From NCBI GenBank assembly GCA_045546555.1, contig JAZQCY010000098.1, positions 1 through 17,550 on the forward strand: 17,550 bases of DNA, in the 5' to 3' direction. Below, in pieces: positions 1 through 6,197 of this stretch (its first letter is position 1; each line of letters begins with the position of its first letter). Under the pieces are notes generated by a model. It was not told the DNA's origin, did not search any database, and saw nothing but the letters and a program-made list of their open reading frames with translations. The position numbers were made by a program, and so were the translations under genes. This DNA comes from UMGS172 sp045546555. Its GTDB lineage: Bacteria; Bacillota; Clostridia; Oscillospirales; Acutalibacteraceae.

Positions 1-44
1 CGTTTAACTAAAATCGTTCACTTAGGTTTTTATCGAGGCGTGGC

Positions 45-322
45 TAGCCAAAACATTTAAACCCGAACCAGCCTAAAAGGGCGGTTTTAAGGCGTCTTTT
101 GGCTCTTTGTCGCACATAGGCGTCAGCCTAATGTGCTTCGCATCACCAAAATCCTCTCATAAAACCACACCTTTTAGGTCGCAGAATTTTGTGGTTAAAG
201 GATTTTTGATGTGGCGAGGCACAAAACGCAGCAAATCCTATTTGGATTTGCGAGTATTTTAACAATGCCACAGCATTAAATCCTTTCCTCAAAATCTGAT
301 TCGGGTTTGAATGCTTTGGCTA
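45..322. repeat. Structured inverted-repeat element (MITE-like or structured RNA candidate)
   Basis: Arms 45-67 and 300-322 are reverse complements over 23 positions, with one A/C mismatch and one G/T wobble. Inside lie four further hairpins: 70-79 with 96-104 (9 bp, one bulge), 112-121 with 126-136 (10 bp, GTCA loop, one bulge), 141-168 with 191-211 (long, imperfect), and 231-238 with 244-251 (8 bp perfect). A short stem, 212-215 with 267-270, encloses the last one. Each end carries a TA dinucleotide (45-46 and 321-322), which would fit the TA target duplication of IS630/Tc1-type MITEs. No open reading frame of useful length lies inside, and no transposase is nearby. It could equally be a structured non-coding RNA. 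I do not recognise it as a named RNA family. Confidence 0.6.
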
Positions 323-327
323 ATCAC

Positions 328-352
328 AACTCCCTCACAGAGGGAGTTTTTT
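328..352 (+). terminator. Intrinsic terminator upstream of glgB
   Basis: The 8 bp stem pairs 328-335 with 341-348, has a 5-nt loop, and runs into six T (347-352). No plus-strand gene lies between the window start and this site. It therefore ends either a transcript entering from the left or a transcript of the structured element at 45-322, only 5 bp upstream. Confidence 0.8.
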
Positions 353-405
353 ACTTTATATGTAATTTCTTGTCGACAGTATTTTGAAAAATTAGTTATT
401 TAATA

Positions 406-434
406 TTGTTTTCGTTTGCGGTTTTTGTTATAAT
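406..434 (+). promoter_or_regulatory. Probable sigma-A promoter of glgB
   Basis: A perfect TATAAT (429-434) lies 17 bp downstream of TTGTTT (406-411), a weak -35 that matches only the TTG. The -10 sits 28 bp before the ATG of glgB. The region is very AT-rich. An AGGAGG Shine-Dalgarno follows at 451-456. Confidence 0.6.
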
Positions 435-462
435 ATAAATATAAAATCCAAGGAGGAGCATT

Positions 463-2466
463 ATGGCCGCAAGCATCAGAGATAAAATTTTAAAAATAGA
501 CCCGTATCTTGAGCCTTATGTTGGAGATATTGAACTACGCGCAAAGCTTTTTAACGATAAAAAGAAAGAGCTTGTTGGTGCTAAGGGCTCGCTTTGCGAT
601 TTTGCCAACGGGTATAACTACTACGGCTTCCACCGTGTGCGTGACGGTTGGGTTTATCGTGAGTGGGCACCGGCGGCCGATGCTATGCTCCTTACGGGTG
701 ATTTTAACGATTGGAACACCGAGTCTTGCCCTATGACAAGGCTTGAAAACGGCGTTTTTGAGGTCAAGCTCCAAGGCAGAGATGCTTTGCAGGTCGGTCA
801 AAAGGTGCAGGCTATCGTCTGGCTTAACGGTCAGATGCTCCGCAGGATTCCGTCTTATGCCACAAGGGTCGTGCAGGATCCTGTGACCTATGCATGGTGT
901 GCCGAAATTGAGGAGACCTTAAAGGCCTTCAGATGGACTGATGATGGCTTTGCTCCGTCCAAAACTCCGTTTATTTATGAGTGTCATATCGGTATGGCAG
1001 GCCAAGAGGGTCGTATCAGCACCTATACCGAGTTTAAGAATAACATCCTCCCCAGAATCAAAGAGCTTGGCTATAACACCATACAGATCATGGCGGTTAT
1101 GGAGCATCCTTACTACGGCTCGTTCGGCTATCAGGTGTCTAACTTTTTTGCCGCTTCATCACGTTACGGCAACAGTAAAGAACTGAAATCGCTTATAAAC
1201 ACGGCTCACAAAATGGGTATCGCTGTTTTGCTTGATATCGTTCATTCACACGCCATAAAAAACACCAACGAGGGACTTAACGAGTTTGACGGCACGGTTT
1301 ATCAGTATTTCCACGAGGGTGACCGTGGCGACCATCCCGCTTGGGGTACCAAGCTTTTCAACTATGGTAAAAATGAGGTCATACATTTCCTTTTATCCAA
1401 TCTGAAATATTGGATGGAGGTTTTCCATTTTGACGGCTTCCGCTTTGACGGTGTTACCTCGATGCTGTACCATGACCACGGCTTGGGCAGTGCTTTTACC
1501 GACTACAGTATGTATTTCTCGATGAACACCGACACCGAGGCCATAACCTATCTTCAGCTCGCCAATGAGCTTATTCATAAGCTGAATCCCAATGCCTTGA
1601 CGGTGGCTGAGGATATGTCGGGAATGCCCGGTATGTGCCTGCCGATAAAGGATGGCGGTATAGGCTTTGATTTCAGACTTTCGATGGGTGTGCCCGATCT
1701 TTGGATAAAGATATTGAAGGAAAGCACCGATGAAAATTGGGATATGCTGAAGCTTTGGTATGAGCTGAATCTTCGCCGTCCCAAGGAAAAGAACATTGGC
1801 TATGCCGAATCTCACGACCAGGCCTTGGTTGGGGACAAGACCATAATGTTCCGTCTGTGCGATGCCGAAATGTATACGGGAATGAGCAAGCTTTTCTGCT
1901 CGACCCCTGTAATCGACCGTGGAATTGCTCTGCATAAAATGATACGCTTGCTGACGGCATCCTTGTCGGGTGAGGGTTATCTCAACTTTATGGGCAATGA
2001 GTTCGGACACCCCGAGTGGATCGATTTCCCACGAGAGGGTGACGGCTGGAGCTATCACTATTGCCGCCGTCAATGGAGCCTTGTCGACGATAAAAACCTG
2101 CGCTACAAGGGTCTTAACGAGTTTGATAAGGCCATGATAAGCCTGCTTAAAGAGAATGATATTTTAAACATTCCTGCCAAAAATCAATGGGTTCATCAGG
2201 AGGATAAAATCATCATTTTCACCAAAAAGGACACCGTTTTTATCTTCAACTTCAACCCCGACAGATCGTTTGAGGGATACTTTATTCCGGTTGAAAAAAG
2301 CGGCACCTATAAGGTTGAGCTTTCGTCTGATGACGGTAGGTTCGACGGCTTCTCAAGGGTCGATAAGCTTGTGGAATATAAGACGGTTACAACCCCTGCA
2401 AACTGGATAGGCTTTAGGTGCTATCTCCCGTCAAGAAGCGCAATCGTTCTGAAAAGAAAAAAGTGA
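463..2466 (+). CDS. glgB: 1,4-alpha-glucan (glycogen) branching enzyme, GH13
   Basis: This cytoplasmic enzyme makes alpha-1,6 branch points in glycogen by cutting an alpha-1,4 chain and transferring it. The N-terminal part (about 50-150) is a CBM48-like beta-sandwich with a GDFNDWN motif. The GH13 barrel carries all four signature regions: DIVHSH (258-263), GFRFDG with nucleophile D329, VAED with acid/base E383, and ESHDQ with H451 and D452. A C-terminal beta domain follows (about 560-667). The opening residues (IDPYLEPY near residue 12) and overall layout resemble the eukaryotic-type subfamily GH13_8 more than E. coli GlgB, by recognition only. The start is fixed by AGGAGG at 451-456, six bases before the ATG. 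It stands alone here, with no other glg gene in view and its own promoter and terminator. Confidence 0.95.
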   Translation: MAASIRDKILKIDPYLEPYVGDIELRAKLFNDKKKELVGAKGSLCDFANGYNYYGFHRVRDGWVYREWAPAADAMLLTGDFNDWNTESCPMTRLENGVFEVKLQGRDALQVGQKVQAIVWLNGQMLRRIPSYATRVVQDPVTYAWCAEIEETLKAFRWTDDGFAPSKTPFIYECHIGMAGQEGRISTYTEFKNNILPRIKELGYNTIQIMAVMEHPYYGSFGYQVSNFFAASSRYGNSKELKSLINTAHKMGIAVLLDIVHSHAIKNTNEGLNEFDGTVYQYFHEGDRGDHPAWGTKLFNYGKNEVIHFLLSNLKYWMEVFHFDGFRFDGVTSMLYHDHGLGSAFTDYSMYFSMNTDTEAITYLQLANELIHKLNPNALTVAEDMSGMPGMCLPIKDGGIGFDFRLSMGVPDLWIKILKESTDENWDMLKLWYELNLRRPKEKNIGYAESHDQALVGDKTIMFRLCDAEMYTGMSKLFCSTPVIDRGIALHKMIRLLTASLSGEGYLNFMGNEFGHPEWIDFPREGDGWSYHYCRRQWSLVDDKNLRYKGLNEFDKAMISLLKENDILNIPAKNQWVHQEDKIIIFTKKDTVFIFNFNPDRSFEGYFIPVEKSGTYKVELSSDDGRFDGFSRVDKLVEYKTVTTPANWIGFRCYLPSRSAIVLKRKK

Positions 2467-2472
2467 TTCTTT

Positions 2473-2500
2473 AAAGCACATTCTTCGGAATGTGCTTTTT
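2473..2500 (+). terminator. Intrinsic terminator of glgB
   Basis: An 11 bp perfect stem (2473-2483 with 2488-2498), closed by a stable TTCG tetraloop, is followed by a T tract. It begins 7 bp after the glgB stop codon. Confidence 0.92.
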
Positions 2501-2528
2501 GTATAACATAACATTTTATGCCTAAAAT
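2499..2528 (+). promoter_or_regulatory. Possible promoter of the bile salt hydrolase gene
   Basis: TAAAAT (2523-2528, five of six consensus bases) lies 18 bp after TTGTAT (2499-2504), which overlaps the T tract of the glgB terminator. It is the best sigma-A-like pair in the 84 bp gap, but the -35 is weak. A promoter is expected here because glgB has a strong terminator. Confidence 0.35.
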
Positions 2529-2550
2529 ATGCGTGAAAGGACTGGTTAAA

Positions 2551-3525
2551 ATGTGCACTGCAGCAAGCTATAAAAACAAACATTTTTATTTCGGAAGAAC
2601 TCTTGATAACGAGTTTTCATATTGCGAGGAGGTCACCGTTACACCAAGGAATTATCCGTTTGATTTCAGGTTTTCAGAGGAAATAAAATCTCATTATGCC
2701 ATCATCGGAATGTCCTATGTTTGCGATGGTTATCCTCTTTATTATGATGCAATGAACGAAAAGGGACTGTGCATTGCAGGGCTGAACTTTGTGGGTAATG
2801 CACACTTCGGCGGTGTGGTAGAAGGCAAGGAAAATGTTGCGGTTTTTGAGCTTATACCGTATATCCTGTCGCAATGCGCTTCGGTAAAAGAGGCAAAAAT
2901 TAAGCTTCAAAACTTAAACCTTGTGAACGAACCGTTCAACGATAAACTGCCCGTGGCACAGCTTCATTGGATGATCGCCGACCGTGAGCAACAGATCACG
3001 GTGGAAGCGGTCAAGGATGGGCTTAAAATATACGAAAACAAGGTAGGAGTGCTGACTAACAATCCGCCGTTCCCCGAGCAGCTACAGCGCTTGAATGACT
3101 ATATGCATCTGTCACCCAAGGCATCGCAAAATACTTTCGGCAACGGTGTTGAGCTTCAGTATTATTCCAAAGGAATGGGCACCTTGGGACTACCCGGCGA
3201 CCTTACCTCTGCGTCACGCTTTGTAAGGGCGGCCTTTGTGCGGAATAATTCGGTTTCGGGCGATAGTGAGGCCGAGTGTGTGAGTCAGTTTTTCCACATC
3301 CTCAACTCGGTCGATCAACCGAGAGGCTGTAATGTTGCCGACCGTGACGAGTACGAAATAACGGTCTATACCTCGTGCATGAGTGCCGACAAAGGCATTT
3401 ATTACTACACGACCTACGACAATCATCAGATATCTGCGGTCGATATGCACCGTTGCGACCTCGACGGCAGAGCACTTTCACGATATCCGCTGAAAACAGG
3501 AGAGCAGATATTCTATCAAAATTGA
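2551..3525 (+). CDS. bsh: Choloylglycine hydrolase family enzyme, probable bile salt hydrolase
   Basis: This is an Ntn-type linear amide C-N hydrolase of 324 residues, the usual length for bacterial bile salt hydrolases (about 315-330). The frame is open from 2518, but the true start is the ATG at 2551: it places Cys at residue 2, the catalytic nucleophile exposed when Met is removed, and AAAGG (2536-2540) sits 10 bases upstream. Catalytic and oxyanion residues of the family are present: C2, R16, D19, N79 (AGLNF), N170 (LTNNPPF) and R223 (SRFVR). No signal peptide is visible, so it is cytoplasmic. It would deconjugate glycine- or taurine-linked bile acids. Penicillin V acylase is the main alternative within the family, but the sequence resembles Bifidobacterium/Lactobacillus-type bile salt hydrolases more. 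It is a single-gene unit, convergent with the next gene. Confidence 0.88.
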   Translation: MCTAASYKNKHFYFGRTLDNEFSYCEEVTVTPRNYPFDFRFSEEIKSHYAIIGMSYVCDGYPLYYDAMNEKGLCIAGLNFVGNAHFGGVVEGKENVAVFELIPYILSQCASVKEAKIKLQNLNLVNEPFNDKLPVAQLHWMIADREQQITVEAVKDGLKIYENKVGVLTNNPPFPEQLQRLNDYMHLSPKASQNTFGNGVELQYYSKGMGTLGLPGDLTSASRFVRAAFVRNNSVSGDSEAECVSQFFHILNSVDQPRGCNVADRDEYEITVYTSCMSADKGIYYYTTYDNHQISAVDMHRCDLDGRALSRYPLKTGEQIFYQN

Positions 3526-3566
3526 TCTGTAAACCTACAAGCCTGAAAAATGATTACAAAACCATA

Positions 3567-3606
3567 AAAGCCGTTTTGCCGATTTTGGCAAGACGACTTT
3601 TTTATT
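3567..3606. terminator. Bidirectional terminator between bsh and the CmpB-family gene
   Basis: The long stem pairs 3567-3580 with 3587-3600, with one C/A mismatch and one wobble, and has a 6-nt loop. It is flanked by A-rich sequence on the left and a T run on the right. It sits between two convergent genes, so it can serve both strands. The plus-strand T run is the stronger one and overlaps the minus-strand stop codon. Confidence 0.82.
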
Positions 3607-4033
3607 TGTAGGGAACGACGCCCTCGTCGTTCCGCTTAGGTTTATCAGTATAGAATCGCTGCCTCAAAAGATCGGAGGCTATCAGCATGGGTGCCGCCAA
3701 AAAGCACCACAAAACTGTGTAAAGCAGGCAGACCTGCCCTAAAAGATTTATGGGCATTAAACTGTAATCCCAAACCTCGTGCCCCAACCAAAGGTTAAAC
3801 ACACCGCCAAACAGAAGCTCAATTGCAGTGATACCAATCCCCGAGGCAATGCAACGGTAAATAAATCGGAAAGGTTTAAGCCGTTTTTGTATGAGCGCAA
3901 TCATACAAAAAGAAAGCCCACCCGCATCTCCCATTGATGGGTGGGTGTAGCCTCGCCAAAGCAACTCGATAAGGCAGTATCCGACAGCACCTACACTAAA
4001 AATCAAACCGTAAAACTTAAATTTTGAAAGCAT
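3602..4033 (-). CDS. Small membrane protein of the CmpB / putative ABC-transporter type IV family
   Basis: This 143-residue protein has about four hydrophobic segments (near 8-25, 38-50, 62-82 and 96-120). The motifs WRGYTHPSMGDAGG, ELLFGGVFNLWLG, VWDY and PINLLGQVCLLYTVLW are typical of the family known as CmpB or putative ABC-transporter type IV (PF06541). That name is historical: there is no ATPase domain or ATPase neighbour here, and the function is not known. The ATG at 4033 is preceded on its strand by AGAGGAAA. Its last ten residues (RNDEGVVPYK) are encoded by a near-perfect palindrome that looks like a dispersed intergenic repeat, so the natural C-terminus may once have been different. 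It is monocistronic, convergent with bsh and divergent from recJ. Confidence 0.8.
   Translation of the reverse strand: MLSKFKFYGLIFSVGAVGYCLIELLWRGYTHPSMGDAGGLSFCMIALIQKRLKPFRFIYRCIASGIGITAIELLFGGVFNLWLGHEVWDYSLMPINLLGQVCLLYTVLWCFLAAPMLIASDLLRQRFYTDKPKRNDEGVVPYK
3612..3633. repeat. REP-like palindrome inside the end of the CmpB-family gene
   Basis: Nine bases (3612-3620) are perfectly complementary to 3625-3633 around a CCCT loop. The wording (GTAGGG before the stem, mirrored NCGACG arms) resembles short palindromic repeats that I remember as frequent between genes in Oscillospiraceae genomes. Only one copy is present in this window, so repeat status is inferred. Confidence 0.6.
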
Positions 4034-4087
4034 TTCCGATTTCCTCTGAAAATATAGATATATTTATAATATTATTGTATTTATTTC

Positions 4088-4116
4088 TTGAAAAATGCGC
4101 TCATAAGTGGTACAAT
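4088..4116 (+). promoter_or_regulatory. Sigma-A promoter of the recJ-rel-dtd-MBL-hemZ operon
   Basis: TTGAAA (4088-4093) and TACAAT (4111-4116) are separated by exactly 17 bp, with five of six consensus bases in the -10 and four of six in the -35. The site lies about 55 bp before recJ, in the AT-rich divergent gap with the CmpB-family gene. Confidence 0.75.
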
Positions 4117-4172
4117 AAACAATAATTTATATTTAACATGGGAAAATGTTTAGTTAAGGGCAGGTGAGGATG

Positions 4173-6197
4173 ATGAATTACAAAAAATGGGTGTTCCCCG
4201 AGGTGGATAAGCAGATGGTTGCCGAGCTTGCCGAGGATTGCAATCTTGACCCGCTCGTAGTATTTATCGCCCTTGCCCGAGGGCTTAATGACCCATACGA
4301 AATCGAACAGTTTTTTGAAAAAGAGCTTGACTTTTCTGACCCGTATGAATTAAGCGGAATGAGTGAAGCGGTCGACCGCATTAACATAGCTATCGAGGAA
4401 AAGGAAAAGATACTTGTTTTCGGTGACTATGACTGTGACGGTGTTACCGCAACGGCCCTGCTCACATCGTATCTCAAGAAAAGGGAAGCCGACGTTGACT
4501 GCTTTGTGCCCGACCGTGAGAATGACGGCTACGGAATTTCAATAAAGGCAATCGAAAAGGCTCATGAGGACGGTGTTACGCTGATAATCACCGTTGATAA
4601 CGGTATCAACGCCGTTGCCGAGGTTGAGCGTGCCAATGAGCTTGGTGTGGATGTGGTCGTCACCGACCACCATCTTTTGCAGGATGAGCTGCCCAATGCC
4701 GTTGCCGTTGTTGACCCTCATATTGATGAGGAATGTGATTGGATATTCTCCGACCTTTGCGGTGTGGGTGTGGCCTTTAAGCTGGTTTGTGCTTTGGAAA
4801 GCCGCCCCCCGGAAGAGGTCATTTACGAATATGCCGACCTTGTGGCGCTGGGCACCATTGCCGATATCGTGCCGCTTGTTTCGGAAAACCGTGCCATTGT
4901 AAGCGTTGGCTTGGGACTTATCAACCGCCGTCAGAATTTAGGCATCAAGGCGCTTATCGAGGTGGCCGGGGCTAAGTTTATCACGGCAGGCAATGCCGCA
5001 TTTACGCTTTGCCCCAGAATAAATGCCGCAGGTCGAATGGCCAATGCCGATATCGCCGTTAAGCTTTTGATGAGTGATAATTATGATGATGCCTTGTACT
5101 ATGCGGGCTGTCTTGACCGACTTAATGCCGAGCGTCAGCAGATAGAGCAGGATATTTTCCAATCGGCCTGCAATATTATCGAGCAAAACGGCTACGACCG
5201 TCAGCGTGTTATCGTTGTTGAGGGCTTTGGCTGGCACGTGGGCGTTATCGGAATAGCCGCCTCAAAGCTGGTTGAAAAATACGGTAAGCCTTGCATTGTT
5301 ATCAGCGCCTCGGGTGACCGTTCGGTCGGCTCGGGTCGCAGTATTTCGGGATTTTCTTTGTTTGATGCTTTGACCGCATCGGCTGACACACTTGTGAAAT
5401 TCGGCGGTCACGAGCTTGCCGCAGGTCTTACCGTGAAGGAAGATGATATCGACCTTTTCAGAAAGACCATCAACAAATATGCCGCTTCGACCGAAGTGCC
5501 GTTTCAGAAGGTGAAGGTCGATTGCCGCTTAAAACCCCGAGCATTGACGCTTGACGTCGCCAAAGCGCTCAAGGCTTTTGAGCCTTACGGTGCAGGCAAT
5601 CCAACCCCGTTGTTCGGTGTTATGGAGTCACAGCTTACGGGTGTTCAGCCCTTGGCTAACGGCAAGCACGTGAGATTGAAGCTCCGTCGGGACAATACCG
5701 ATTTCGGTGCCGTTATGTTTGGCGTTTCACCTGATGATCTGCCGTTTAAGGTGGGGGATGTGCTCGACCTTGCGGTTACTTTGGATGTTAATGTCTATAA
5801 TAATACAGAGTCGGTATCGGTCATTGTCCGTGCCGTCCGCAAGAGCAATATTGATGAAGCGGGAATAGAAAAGCAGTTGAATTCTCTCGAAAAATACTAC
5901 AGTAAAACGGCTGAAGTGAGCGATGCCGAAAGCATTTGTCCCACACGTGACGATATTGCGGTGGTGTTCAGATACCTGCGTTCCCACAATGGTGTTTTGC
6001 TTGCCGCTTTGGAAAATGACCTTTTACAAGCCTTGCCGATAGGCAAGATAACGGTTGCAATTTCGGCGCTTTGCGAGCTGAAATTGGCCGAAATTTCGGA
6101 CAAAAGGGTCAAGCTGTTGCCCTTTGAAGGTAAAGCCGACCTTGACAGTGCCGATATACTGAAAGAATTAAAATCGATCAAAGGAGGTGACCGTTGA
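4173..6197 (+). CDS. recJ: Single-stranded-DNA-specific 5'-3' exonuclease RecJ
   Basis: RecJ degrades single-stranded DNA 5' to 3' in recombinational repair and mismatch repair. The DHH phosphoesterase core is complete: DYDCDG (D85, D87, D89), DNG (142-144), DHH (165-167) and the DHHA1 motif GGHE (411-414). An OB-fold follows (about 445-555, beginning after YGAGNP), then a winged-helix-like C-terminal region (about 575-650). At 674 residues it is shorter than B. subtilis RecJ (786). Three starts are possible: GTG 4164, ATG 4170 and ATG 4173. AGGTGA at 4162-4167 overlaps the GTG and favours one of the two adjacent ATGs; I chose the second. It is the first gene of the operon, and its stop overlaps the Rel start by one base. 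Confidence 0.94.
   Translation: MNYKKWVFPEVDKQMVAELAEDCNLDPLVVFIALARGLNDPYEIEQFFEKELDFSDPYELSGMSEAVDRINIAIEEKEKILVFGDYDCDGVTATALLTSYLKKREADVDCFVPDRENDGYGISIKAIEKAHEDGVTLIITVDNGINAVAEVERANELGVDVVVTDHHLLQDELPNAVAVVDPHIDEECDWIFSDLCGVGVAFKLVCALESRPPEEVIYEYADLVALGTIADIVPLVSENRAIVSVGLGLINRRQNLGIKALIEVAGAKFITAGNAAFTLCPRINAAGRMANADIAVKLLMSDNYDDALYYAGCLDRLNAERQQIEQDIFQSACNIIEQNGYDRQRVIVVEGFGWHVGVIGIAASKLVEKYGKPCIVISASGDRSVGSGRSISGFSLFDALTASADTLVKFGGHELAAGLTVKEDDIDLFRKTINKYAASTEVPFQKVKVDCRLKPRALTLDVAKALKAFEPYGAGNPTPLFGVMESQLTGVQPLANGKHVRLKLRRDNTDFGAVMFGVSPDDLPFKVGDVLDLAVTLDVNVYNNTESVSVIVRAVRKSNIDEAGIEKQLNSLEKYYSKTAEVSDAESICPTRDDIAVVFRYLRSHNGVLLAALENDLLQALPIGKITVAISALCELKLAEISDKRVKLLPFEGKADLDSADILKELKSIKGGDR
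6181..6190 (+). promoter_or_regulatory. Full-length Shine-Dalgarno deciding the Rel start
   Basis: AAGGAGGTGA is complementary to the 16S rRNA 3' end over ten bases. It lies six bases before ATG 6197, inside the last codons of recJ. It decides between TTG 6194 and ATG 6197 and suggests strong, coupled translation of Rel. Confidence 0.85.

Noticed and set aside
112..252. CRISPR-like repeats
   Set aside because: The repeats are inverted and form hairpins. There are no evenly spaced direct repeats with spacers and no cas gene.
1..352. Known structured RNA such as RNase P RNA, tmRNA, 6S or SRP RNA
   Set aside because: I found none of the conserved core motifs of these RNAs, and the fold is dominated by one long closing stem with simple hairpins.
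1393..2073. 226-residue minus-strand open frame opposite glgB
   Set aside because: It lies entirely inside the catalytic part of glgB, has no ribosome binding site and gives low-complexity, family-free protein. It is a codon-bias shadow.
2518..2550. Upstream start for the bile salt hydrolase gene
   Set aside because: An 11-residue extension would bury the catalytic Cys2. The ribosome binding site fits ATG 2551.
3602..4033. Reading the CmpB-family gene as a working ABC transporter permease
   Set aside because: There is no ATP-binding protein or solute receptor nearby. The family name is historical and four helices alone do not prove transport.
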